Part shown: piece after piece, positions 1 through 9,521 of the stretch | Layout of the letters: every line of letters starts with the position of its first letter | How positions within the stretch are numbered: position 1 is the stretch's first letter | Assembly: GCF_000740895.1 (NCBI RefSeq) | Contig: NC_025261.1 | Coordinates: 1,674,001-1,738,000 of the forward strand | DNA from: Theileria orientalis strain Shintoku | Lineage: Eukaryota > Apicomplexa > Aconoidasida > Piroplasmida > Theileriidae | Reading direction: 5' to 3' | DNA length: 64,000 nucleotides | Translations under genes and position numbers: made by a program | Notes under the pieces: model-generated | Database searches by the model: none | What the model saw: only the letters and a program-made list of their open reading frames with translations | Told to the model about the DNA's origin: nothing

Positions 1-592
1 GATACGTAGTGCCGAATGAAAAGAAGACGGAAAAGGAAACGGTAAACAAGGTTAAAAAAAATACAAGAAAAGTAGTAAACAAAGAAAAAAAAGAAAGTAA
101 AAAGGGTAAAAGGAGCGAAGAAAACGTAGTTAAGAAAGGAGAATTTGATTTAAAGTACTGGCTAGCCGTAACGCAACTGATGCTGATAGCAGCAAAGTTG
201 AAAAGAACAACAAACTATGAAATATACAAACACGTAAGAACATCAAATAGAAACACAGATAAAGATGGTAGATAGGCATCATAGTATCATATGATGATAA
301 ATATGTGAAGACGTAGTTATGTGTATGTGTGAGTATACGTGTAGCTAGGAAAAGGAATTAATAAAAAGTGACGAATGTGTAGATATTGTGGGTAGTCGAG
401 GAGGGATACGTGCACATAATTAGCGGAAATAGAACTAACTTGGTAATAGGGAAGAGCGGTCTCCTGTTTACGGACTACACAACGAACCTGAGCAACAACA
501 GTGGAAAGTATAACCTGAATAACCTAACACTGCTAAACAGTAACTTAAAGTTCTGCCTAAACGTAAGTGAAACGAAAGTTAAATGTAAATAA
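1..592 (+). CDS. 3' end of an unrecognised protein-coding gene (two exons, 5' partial)
   Basis: The reading frame is open from base 3 and runs to a GTAAG donor after base 233. A TAG acceptor ends at 382, and the second exon (383-592) continues in phase 0 to a TAA. The visible part is a Lys/Glu-rich basic stretch of about 45 residues followed by a more ordered segment (FDLKYWLAVTQLMLIAAKLK) and a C-terminal piece with many Asn residues. I do not recognise the family. The 5' part lies outside the window, so neither length nor start can be judged. The splice is supported by phase and by the canonical sites only. Confidence 0.55.
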
Positions 593-875
593 TTTATCAA
601 AAGGAGCTGTTTATTAAATAAATATAGGTCACACGGGAGTTCATAAGTGATATTGAGAAGGATGTTGATCTAGATGTACACGCAATGTTTAATATTTGTT
701 AATTAAAATAAATATGAAAACGTATTTTTGAATATAGAAGTAAATAAATAAATAAATGGGTGTGAATAAATGTGGAAATAGATTTGAAGAAAAAAAGAAA
801 AAAAAATGTTAAACCGGTCGAATAGTGTGTGGTACTATAACGAGTTTATAAAGTAAAAATTGTTGTAAATCAAAA
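593..875. other. AT-rich intergenic region
   Basis: This separates the unknown gene from the L7/L12 gene. It is rich in AATAAA-like words and A-runs. I see no RNA gene or further ORF. It should hold the terminator of the first gene and the promoter of the second. Confidence 0.5.
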
Positions 876-1888
876 ATGATTAATAAATTAATATTTAATA
901 AATATGTTAATACACATATCGGTAAAAGAGTTAAAAATTATAGCACTTTTGACGTCTTTAAAAAATTGCAAGATTCCACGACGTCGGCAGCGGAGAATGA
1001 CACAGATACCAGGAAGCCATCCTCAAAAGTAAGAATCAGTAGTATGAAACGATGATGAGAGCTAACCACACAGTAACGATTAATTATAGGTCATAAAGTT
1101 GGTCGACGAGATACTAAATCTAACGCTCATTGAGGCGGCAGATTTATGTAATCTGTGCCAAGAGAAGCTATCGGAAAGTGAGTTTGATCGACAGTAAATA
1201 GGAAAACGCAGCGACGGAAATGTGGTTAACCGACTAACAATGATTTAGATATTAGTAATGGCGCCAACTTCATACCGGGAAGGCACCCGTTTCCACACCC
1301 AAACACGTTCTTTCAAAGTAAGCGATTAAACAATCACTAGATAAAAGGCAATAAGGAAATGGATTCTTAAGATGTGTATTTAGTAAAAAAGACGAATTAG
1401 TGAATTGACATTGCGTAGATGTCGGCTTTATGCCGCCGGGACAAATGGTACCGAGCAACACTGGACCACTGCCAAACGTAGCAAACACACAGGACAGCGC
1501 AGCCAGCACTGCTGGCGTCGCTACCGATGCCACAAGTGATGCAAACGCAGCTGCCTCTAAACAGGATAAAAGGACCGACGTGAAGAGGAGCATCAAGTTA
1601 GTCGGATTCGACAAGGAGAAGAAGATAGAGATAATTAAAACGGTGAGGACGCTGCTGAACATAAACCTGAGGGAGTCGAAGGAGCTGATAGAGTCGTACC
1701 CAAAGGTTATTAAGAAAAGTAAGAGGCCCGCAGACAGTTACACAAATATTTAGTGACCGCACGCACATCAATAATCTGCGTACACGTGCAAAAGTAAATT
1801 ATAAAAATTATTAGATTTGGATGCCGATGAGGTTGAGAGGATAAGTAAGCTGATTATCGACTCTGGCGGACAGATTGAAGTGGAATAG
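876..1888 (+). CDS. MRPL12: Ribosomal protein L7/L12, organellar (probably mitochondrial)
   Basis: Large-subunit stalk protein that recruits translational GTPases. My exon model is 876-1028, 1090-1177, 1249-1317, 1419-1718 and 1815-1888, giving about 227 residues with all phases consistent. The N-terminus is basic and Asn/Lys-rich without acidic residues, as in a mitochondrial presequence. The second exon encodes the L12 dimerisation helix (VIKLVDEILNLTLIEAADLC). An Ala/Thr/Ser/Asp-rich hinge follows. The C-terminal domain has the hallmark KLVGFDKEKKIEIIKTVR and LRESKELIESYPKVIKK segments and ends LIIDSGGQIEVE. Apicoplast targeting is an alternative, but no hydrophobic signal peptide is visible. 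The family call is very sure; the compartment is inferred. Confidence 0.9.
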
Positions 1889-2041
1889 TGTTAAAGCTAG
1901 CTTATTGAAGTGAGTTAATTTGGTAAAAGCTATGAGAATGCGATCGTACTTTACCAACGTCTCCGTGTTTCTTTTACTCCAGAATTGCCTGGAGCTCAAT
2001 GCCGTGTGTGTGTTCCGTGAATTGTGCGGCAGTTTCTACCT

Positions 2042-5000
2042 CTATTTAATATTTTCAATATATGATTGCATTGACGTGAGGGGAGTGTCGTCGGTCTTGC
2101 CAGCAGTGATTTCACCAGGATTATCGCCGGTACCTTCGCCCATGTGCTTCCCAGCACTGCTGTCAACACCTTTATTAGCATCAGGATCCGAGGCAGTGAC
2201 AATACTGGTACTGGTGGCATAAGCATCAGCATCGACGGCCATACTGCCACCAGCACTATCGTCCATATCATCAACGGCCATGTCGACAGTGTCATTGCTA
2301 CTGGTGGTAACGTCGGTGACCATGCTGCTGGGGCTGCCACTGTCAGAACCGATGGAATCGCAGCAGTCCCTGAGCCCAGTGCTGGCGCTGTGACCTCTTG
2401 ACTTGTAGCCTAGGTGGCTGTCATGGGCAGAGGTTGTGGCGTCGGCGGGCCTGGCCTTGGAGGCGAGGCTGTTGAATATTTCCTTTATGTTCATGGTGCT
2501 GAACTTGGTGCTGCTCTTCAACTTCTTTCCACTCTTCAGCTCCTTGCCGAGCCTTTCCTTCTCGGCGCTGTCCATCTTCAGGCTCCTGGCGTCCACACCG
2601 CGGCTGCTTGGGAGTGGGCCCTCCGTGCTTGTGGTTGACTGAGGAGGATTGCAAGGGCCGTTCTGATGTCCCAGTTCCAGCTTTATCGGCGGGTTTTGCT
2701 GAGGCACGTGCGAGGTGAGCCCTCTGCCCATGCTGTGCGAGCTACTGCTGCTCCCAGCACTGCTGCTCCTCGTCAAAACAGGGTGAGTGTGTCTTTCCGG
2801 CCTCCGATTCCTGTAGCTGCGGTGATAACTGCCACTGCTGCTGCTGCTGCTGTGCGTGCTGTGACTAATGCTTCTTCGGCCACCGTGTCTTCCGTCGCGG
2901 TATCTGTAGTGGCCGTACCTGCCTTCATGTCGTGAATCGTACCTCCTGTCTCCGCCGTACCTACCGTTGCCGCTGCTGCGCCTGATGCTACTGCCATACT
3001 TGCTACCATCGCTGTGCCGTCTCTTATCACTGTGCCTGTTTGTGTCGCTGTATCTACTGCTACTGCTTCCAGACCTGCTACTGTCATCACCACGTCTGCT
3101 AGCGTCACCACTATACCTACTTTCATCGTGCCTGCCGTCAGCGTGAATGTGGTCATTGTGCCTGCCGTCAGCGTGAATGTGGTCATTGTGCCTGCCGTCA
3201 GCGTGAATGTGGTCATTGTGCCTGCTGTCTTCGTAGCTGCCATAGCTATATCTTCTATCGTGTTTGACGTCATGTTTATCCTCGAAGTTCCTTCCATCGT
3301 TCTTAACTGTGTAATTTCTGATGTCGTATTTGCCTTTGCCGTAATTAGAATCATATTTACTCTCATTGTATATACCGCCATGAGTGGTTTCATTTCTACC
3401 ATCTTCACGCTTAACGTATCGTCTATCATGGTATCCATTATCATGTTGATCACGGTATTCAGGATCATGGTTGGCGTCGTACCTGCCGTCCTGCTTATAG
3501 TCATACTTGCCGTCATTATGCTCACCGTCACTCCGTCTCCCAATGCTGTGATTATTATTGTTAGTCCAATTATCTTTACCAGAATCACTACTGGTATGTG
3601 TATAACGATCCTTACTATTGGTGGCACCGGATGCAGTGGGTGGCCTATTACACGTTTTGGTGTCTGCTCTATCAGTTGAACTGTTAGCAAGCACAATGTT
3701 TCTTTCGTTGCCCTCACTTAGAAAAGACGGAAGCATGTCAAGTAAACTTTTTTCGTTGCCAGGAAAACTACCGTTCAAATTTGAATTAACATCAAATAAC
3801 AGATTAAGACTCTTTTTCGCAAGACTGGGGATTAAACTCGGATTAATTGGATAAAGAGGACCAGAGTGGATGGCCGCAGCAAAATTAGTAATACTGTCGG
3901 TATAAATCCGAGGATCAAAGCCATTCTGAAAAGGGGCGTTATGGCTGAAGGCATCAACTCTAGAGTCATGGTCTCCAGCGGCACCGGTTTCAATAGTGGT
4001 CGAAAACTGTTTACCAGACTCCAAGGTCAAATCGTTCAAGTTGTTGACGTTTAAGAAGTTGTTGAACTCCTCGAGATCAAACTTTCTGTTTATTTCTATG
4101 CAATCGAACAGGTTCCGCTTTAACTCCAGCCTCAATCCGCTGTCGAGGTCGCCCAAACTGTTCATTTCACAGTAAATGACGTCGTTGTAGTCTACCAGGC
4201 CGTTGTAATTGATAAAGTTGTCCGGGTTGTACACAAACGAAAGGGGTAGCAGGTTGATTAAACACTTTAGGTGTAAGATGGCCAACTTCCTAAAATATAC
4301 AAACAGCTTCCCCAAAATGTACACAGTCCTTTCCCCGTCCCTAATATGCACCCAGGACCTCTTTGCATCGTTTCTGCTCCCGTTGCTATACGATTTGTAG
4401 AAGATGTAGACTGAGACGAAATGATTCATGTAATACTGGTAATACAGCTTCAAATAGTTAAAATACTTTATGTAGTAGTTTAAATTACTCGCTTCCACGA
4501 TCTGGTCCTCCTTTTTTCCTGATTTAATCCTCTTTCCATCCGATTTAGGCTTCTGCTTCGTTGACTTAGCCTTTTCGGATCTAGTTCTTTTAGAATCCAG
4601 GGTGTTTAAGAAATTTTTATCAGTTTCCAGCTCAGTTGGAATCGCCGAGATGTTAAACTTATTCAAATCTGACTCATTTCCGCTTAATTTATATTTAATT
4701 GCGCTTTCGCAGAGACGGTCAACATTGAATTTTAAAACCAGTTCCTTTCCAATTTTTAGTCTATTTTCCGCTATTACGTCCCTTTCTTGTGCCAAATCGT
4801 GAATAAATAGTTTTCTCAACTTTGTGTTGAAGGGGCTTACGTCGTTTACATATTTATCCAGAATGGCTGTAATCTTATTAATACACTCCAGCAATCTATC
4901 TAATGGTATATTTCCCAACTCAAAAAGAGATTTATTAAAGTTGAAATGCTTATATCTATTGAAAGTCAAGGAAGATTTATTGAATCTAAGGTTTTTTGGA

Positions 5001-5074
5001 TTACTACTTAAATCAGACCTTCCTTCTTCTTTCATATAGGATTTATTATAAGTTTTTCCTGTATATAAAATCAT
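2042..5074 (-). CDS. Hypothetical protein with long polar His/Arg/Ser-rich C-terminal tail
   Basis: A single open frame of 1010 codons starting at an ATG on the minus strand. The N-terminal ~370 residues look folded: they are rich in Leu/Tyr/Phe/Asn, with a segment dense in aromatic residues (NYYIKYFNYLKLYYQYYM) and a basic Lys-rich linker near residues 165-190. From about residue 480 the protein is low complexity: Asp/His/Tyr/Arg repeats, a threefold decapeptide RHNDHIHADG, Arg-Ser/Ser-Arg clusters, then Pro/Ser and Asp/Ala/Thr-rich stretches to the end. RS-type tails occur in splicing and RNA-processing factors, but no RRM, zinc finger or other known domain is evident, so no function is assigned. 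It is divergently arranged with the gene starting at 5228. Codon use is more GC-rich in the tail than in the head. Confidence 0.75.
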   Translation of the reverse strand: MILYTGKTYNKSYMKEEGRSDLSSNPKNLRFNKSSLTFNRYKHFNFNKSLFELGNIPLDRLLECINKITAILDKYVNDVSPFNTKLRKLFIHDLAQERDVIAENRLKIGKELVLKFNVDRLCESAIKYKLSGNESDLNKFNISAIPTELETDKNFLNTLDSKRTRSEKAKSTKQKPKSDGKRIKSGKKEDQIVEASNLNYYIKYFNYLKLYYQYYMNHFVSVYIFYKSYSNGSRNDAKRSWVHIRDGERTVYILGKLFVYFRKLAILHLKCLINLLPLSFVYNPDNFINYNGLVDYNDVIYCEMNSLGDLDSGLRLELKRNLFDCIEINRKFDLEEFNNFLNVNNLNDLTLESGKQFSTTIETGAAGDHDSRVDAFSHNAPFQNGFDPRIYTDSITNFAAAIHSGPLYPINPSLIPSLAKKSLNLLFDVNSNLNGSFPGNEKSLLDMLPSFLSEGNERNIVLANSSTDRADTKTCNRPPTASGATNSKDRYTHTSSDSGKDNWTNNNNHSIGRRSDGEHNDGKYDYKQDGRYDANHDPEYRDQHDNGYHDRRYVKREDGRNETTHGGIYNESKYDSNYGKGKYDIRNYTVKNDGRNFEDKHDVKHDRRYSYGSYEDSRHNDHIHADGRHNDHIHADGRHNDHIHADGRHDESRYSGDASRRGDDSSRSGSSSSRYSDTNRHSDKRRHSDGSKYGSSIRRSSGNGRYGGDRRYDSRHEGRYGHYRYRDGRHGGRRSISHSTHSSSSSSGSYHRSYRNRRPERHTHPVLTRSSSAGSSSSSHSMGRGLTSHVPQQNPPIKLELGHQNGPCNPPQSTTSTEGPLPSSRGVDARSLKMDSAEKERLGKELKSGKKLKSSTKFSTMNIKEIFNSLASKARPADATTSAHDSHLGYKSRGHSASTGLRDCCDSIGSDSGSPSSMVTDVTTSSNDTVDMAVDDMDDSAGGSMAVDADAYATSTSIVTASDPDANKGVDSSAGKHMGEGTGDNPGEITAGKTDDTPLTSMQSYIENIK
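3123..3212 (-). repeat. 30-bp in-frame tandem repeat, three copies
   Basis: Three consecutive 30-bp units, nearly identical (a single T/C change), followed by a partial fourth unit. They encode the decapeptide RHNDHIHADG within the tail of the 1010-residue protein. The unit length keeps the frame. Confidence 0.9.
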
Positions 5075-5227
5075 TTTACAATATACATATTAAACATTAC
5101 GATTAAGATGAAATCAATACAACAGAATATACATATACTTAAAAACTCATCTATAGTGTATACACATTTTATATAGTGTTGTTATGGAAAAGAACAATGT
5201 ATTTTGTGAAAAAATGTGTTGCTATTA

Positions 5228-5923
5228 ATGGACAATTTTAATGAAGATTGTATAAAATATTTAGGATATCCTTTTTCTTTTGATTTCATAGTTAAACTTC
5301 ACAAATATTTTGACTTATACTATCGCAATTTATTCTGTAAAATAGCTCCAATATGGTTAAAATTCATACACAATGAGTACAGTGATGAAAATAAAACTAT
5401 TTATGAAGTGGAAGATATAGATTGTCTGAAATTTAAGAGTTTATTCACAGGAGATGGTATAAACCTAAAGTGTATTTTTGATAAATTTAGAGACTTTATT
5501 TTTGCAAATTTAGGAGACACATTAGTGGAAAAGTTGAATTCCAATTCATACGATAAGTTAAAATTAAATGATAAACTGAATATATTGATTTGCCCATGCC
5601 TACTAGGTGTGTATAGATCAGATTCTTATCGCAGCTTTCTAATATTTCCGTTCTATTGTAAAATAAACAGTAATTTGAAGGTATCAAATGATATGATAGA
5701 ATTGTTTAAACGAATATCATCAAATCTGAAATTAAAGGATTCTAGTTTTAACTGTATGAATCCAAATGAAATAAAACTGGGATCTCTGGACAGTTTGCAG
5801 AGAATAATAAGTAAGAGCCAAGACATAAAGATATTGATATCAGTATATTTCAACACAAATACAGATTTTACACTGTTTGAACTGGATTTTAACAATTCAC
5901 TCAACTATCTGAATTCGACATGA
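5228..5923 (+). CDS. Hypothetical protein, 231 residues
   Basis: Open frame with AT-rich codons. The first in-frame ATG (MDNFNEDCIKYLGYPFSF) is used here; the frame extends four codons upstream without an ATG. A short upstream ORF beginning at about 5183 (MEKNNVFCEKMCCY) ends at 5227, just before the ATG. The protein is rich in Leu/Ile/Asn/Lys/Phe/Tyr, has no clear transmembrane helix or signal peptide, and contains several hydrophobic helices (LHKYFDLYYRNLFCKIAPIW). I do not recognise a family. The AT-rich, non-repetitive coding sequence and the position between two divergently or co-oriented genes make it a real gene rather than a chance ORF. Confidence 0.65.
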   Translation: MDNFNEDCIKYLGYPFSFDFIVKLHKYFDLYYRNLFCKIAPIWLKFIHNEYSDENKTIYEVEDIDCLKFKSLFTGDGINLKCIFDKFRDFIFANLGDTLVEKLNSNSYDKLKLNDKLNILICPCLLGVYRSDSYRSFLIFPFYCKINSNLKVSNDMIELFKRISSNLKLKDSSFNCMNPNEIKLGSLDSLQRIISKSQDIKILISVYFNTNTDFTLFELDFNNSLNYLNST

Positions 5924-6051
5924 TTTGACATATTTAGTCAAATTAAAGTTTATATTTGTGTTATACTAATATAAATTGATTGTTTAAAAGTTATATTGGC
6001 AATTTTATAGAAATTAATTAAAAAAGTATTTAAATGTAAGTGGAGTAAAAT

Positions 6052-9000
6052 ATGATTTGTGATAACTGCGGAGAAGTGTTTGAAGACGTTGAGAATGAAA
6101 TAACGTGCCCAGTGTGCGGTGTGCTACAAAACATAACGCAAACACAAACGGATTTCTTCTCAGGATATTACGCACAGTCGAAGAGAGCAGGAAGATTGAC
6201 ACAGCAAGCAGAAGACCTGGAATTGATTGGTGAAATAAAGGATGATAAAAGGATAAAGAGGTTGACCGATAAGTTAGACGATAAGCTGATTGAGCAGAAG
6301 CTAGAAAGTTTAAAGCAGAAGGAGCTGTGTATAATAGTGGGACTGCAGGAAATACTGATGAACTTATGTAAAATACTGGTAATAAAGTACGAGATAGTAC
6401 ACCTGATAGAGTCACACAGCAAGTATCTGTGGAAACGGTATCTAATTCATTATTTTAGCAATATGAACGAAAGGGGAGCAGATAGTGAAAGTGAGAGAGT
6501 TGGCTACGAGTCAACAACAGAAGGAAATTACAGTGAGATGTATCCTACTGAAGAAATGGATAACAGTAATGTGGAAGGAAGAGGATATGCTAACGGACAA
6601 CCGAGTGGAGAAAAAATGGCAAGAATTAATAGAGAGCTGGTGGAAACGGCGCAGAGAATACGGAGGCTCGAAAGAGAAGGAATAAACACGATAGCAGTAA
6701 TAATACTCATGAGCATGAACAAGTACAGATACGGAATGGTGTGCAGTGACATCTATAGGCTGATACTGCAAGGAAGAATACCGCTGAGAAGCGTCAACAG
6801 ACTGTTGTCGAAGGAAGTGATAAGTAAGCTGTACAAAACGTTCGTATTCCAGGGGCCGAAGGGGAAGATGAGCAGGTCGCTGCAGGAGGACTACTGCACA
6901 AACGTTTTCACGAACTCAATACACCCGAAATCAGTGAACTCTCTGAGAACAGCTCTGAACTACTACCTGAATAACGTACTGGCTTCGAGGAATAATAGCG
7001 ATAATGAGGACAAAAGGTGCAGCAAAGGCGACTATGAGTTGAATGTGACGGTGCTGTGCAGAAGAATAATACACTTCACGAGGCTGCCAAACATAGTGAT
7101 AATAGTGGTGGATAAACTAGTAAAGTATTTGGAATGCCAAAGTGGTAATGACTGTGGTGGTAGTAGTACAAACGGTACTGGTAACATAAAAGTTAATGGT
7201 AGTGTAAAAGGAACAGGTAGTAGAAAAGGAGGTGAAAGAGGTAGGAGCGAGGATAGGGAGTTGGATGGACAAATATACGGTACTCTACTAGGGTACCCTA
7301 AAAACGTAATAGGGTGTGCAATAGTACTGATAACATGTAGATTGCTGTGGCCAATATTCCACACGCAGCCTCCGGAGTTCGCATCAATAAGAAAGAGAAG
7401 AGCAAGTGCCAACAGCACGGCCGATAGCTTTAATAATACCGATGTTACAGATACCGCTAATACAATTAATGTTAGCAATACCACTAATAGCGCCAATACA
7501 AGTAATGCCAGCAATAGCGCTAATAATACCAATAACGCCAACATTACCAATACAAGTAATGCCAGTAATATGGCTAATAACGCCAACACCACCAATAAAA
7601 GTAATGGCGGAAGTGGTAGTACTAAAAAGAGTAATGGAAATAAAAAGAGTAAAAAAAGAATAGTAAAGGTAGTGGAGACAAATCCGAAGAGAATATACCA
7701 CGACCGCAAAGAAAATAGATGGAGAATAAGAACAGATGAGGAAATGGATAGCATAAGCGGTCAAAGTAGTGGGAACAGGAATAGTAGCACCGGTGATGAG
7801 GAAGAGATGAAAAAAATGAAACTTGAAGATATTGGAAACATAAATAGATACGGATATGTAAAAGCGTATTTAAATGTACTATACTACTACTACAGAAGTA
7901 GGAAGGGAAAGGTGGAAGAAAAAAAGCTGAGGGATGAGTTGAAGAGAGAGTTGCTTAGTGAAAGTGACTTGGACAGATTTAAGAAGTACATAGTTGAAAG
8001 CTACAAGAAAAGTAACTTTAGCTCGTTCCTATCGTCAATAATATATAGATACACAACAAACCACTTTCTGCTGTTTAAGCTATTACCAATATTTAATAAG
8101 AAAAGTGGCAATAGTGGTAGTAAGAATACAGAAGACAGCAGTAGTGGCGACGAGGATAAAGAAGCGGAAATAAACAACTATTTAAACTTGATGGGAGCCA
8201 GCAGTAACAACATGTACAAGCACCTGATGGATTATTACGGTGGTTCCAGTGGCCTGTCCACCAGCACCTGTAATACCAACAATTCTCCCAGTAGAACCGG
8301 TGGTGACACCGATTTACTGAACCTGATAAGAGATAACATGGTCGGAAATTGCGAAATATTCTACCTGATAACGAGTCTGTTCAACAACTACCCGAACTAC
8401 TCGGGCTTCTCGCCCGAAAAAAGCCTGGAATTTAACCACTTCCTACTCTCAACGAGGGATCAGAAGAGACAGATAATGAACATGGCGAGGGAGATAAAGT
8501 TGGTTAACGTAATTCAGAAGTATAACAACGTTTACACGGACGTAACGAATCAAATATTAAAGTACGCAGATATGCTCGAAGCGGAGGATGGTGCCAGTGA
8601 ACCTAAAAGTAAAAGAACAAGGAGCAGTGTCAGCGTTAATGATAGTGCCACGAGTGGCACTGGAGATAGGGATGGTGGCGACAGCTGTGAAAGTGAAACG
8701 TGCAACCTGTACGAACACGAGTTGGAGAGGATGGAAAACAGCTTTCAGGAATTGGGGAAAGTGACGGAGGTGGGATTCACGCTGCCCCCGAAGCCGTTTA
8801 ACCTAAAAAACAAGTCATACCGTAAGTAGTAGCTGTTGGACTAGCTAGTTACCGTTACACCCATGGACTCTATTAGTGTTAGTGGTACTGTTATCACTGG
8901 TATTGGTACTATTGGTATTGCTGTTATTGATGTTGCTAATACTACTAAAGTTACTGTTATTACTACTGGTATTGGTACTATTGGTATTGCTGTTATTGAT

Positions 9001-9219
9001 GTTGCTAATACTACTAAAGTTACTGTTACTACTAACACTAATGTTACCAACACTAACACTGCTAATATTACCAAAACTAACACTAACGATGTAGAGGGGT
9101 TGCCCGTGCTCTACCTGTTGCTACTCAAGTCAATAGCCAACTTCGTTGGAGTTGCACACTACCGAGTCCACCAATGCGTGGTGGAAGTCGAAAACTTTCT
9201 AATAAATCAAACAAAATGA
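6052..9219 (+). CDS. RRN7: RNA polymerase I initiation factor, Rrn7/TAF1B-like zinc-ribbon protein
   Basis: The main exon starts at 6052. It opens with a zinc ribbon with cysteines at residues 3, 6, 19 and 22 (CDNC...CPVC), as in Rrn7/TAF1B and TFIIB-type factors. The following segments fit the Rrn7 cyclin-fold pattern: LQEILMNLCKILVIKYEIV...LWKRYL near residues 95-135, and a helix followed by VCSDIYRLILQGRIPLRSVNRLL near 225-255. An Asn/Ser/Thr-rich insert (about residues 460-530) and Ser/Gly tracts expand the protein. The exon could end at a stop at 8827-8829. However, a GTAAGT donor at 8822 lies just before that stop, and a 119-codon frame (8863-9219) ending in a hydrophobic helical tail (LPVLYLLLLKSIANFVGVAHY) follows. 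Phase-compatible acceptors end at 8848 (27-nt intron) or 9094 (273-nt intron). Role, by homology: promoter recruitment of Pol I to rDNA in the nucleolus. A generic TFIIB-related factor is the alternative. Confidence 0.6.
8887..9030 (+). repeat. About 69-bp tandem repeat, two copies
   Basis: Two copies of a unit dominated by GTT, ATT, ACT and GGT codons (GIGTIGIAVIDVANTTKV), followed by the start of a third. It lies either in a late exon or in the last intron of the Rrn7-like gene. The open frame and the codon style resemble low-complexity coding inserts elsewhere in this window. Confidence 0.85.
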
Positions 9220-9521
9220 GTAGTGCATTTTCATATGTTTGTGTATTTGATGTACAATGGCCGTGTGTGTAGATGATGCGCTTTTATTTGTGTGTGTAGG
9301 TAATGTACTTTTATCGGTGTGTGTGTAGATAGCATGTATACAAATCGGTAAATTCAAAATTATAACTGTGCTTAAACACGCTGGTTACTATTCGGAGTCA
9401 AGTAACAGTATGACAAATTTTGTCAAAATAAAAGTAAAGAAAAAAACATTAAAATGCTAAATCAGCCAGGTAAAAATCAAATGGGCCTATCAACAGTAAA
9501 CGATTGTTGTGATTTTAAAAA
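9220..9521. other. Convergent intergenic region
   Basis: The 3' ends of the Rrn7-like gene (+) and the flippase gene (-) face each other here. The sequence holds TGTGTG runs and two similar GTGTGTGTAG(A/G)TA words between about 9268 and 9335. No gene is seen. Confidence 0.5.

Noticed and set aside
2773..3717. 314-codon minus-strand frame and overlapping + frames rich in Thr, Val and Met
   Set aside because: Alternative frames of the repetitive tail of the 1010-residue gene; the repeats keep all frames open.
5183..5227. Upstream mini-ORF as an N-terminal exon of the 231-residue protein
   Set aside because: It is out of frame with the main ORF and no GT/AG pair joins them; treated as an upstream ORF.
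7032..7754. 240-codon Leu/Val-rich minus-strand frame
   Set aside because: Mirror of the Asn/Ser/Thr-rich insert of the Rrn7-like gene, whose AAT/AGT/ACC codons read as Leu/Val/Ala in reverse. Not a membrane protein gene.
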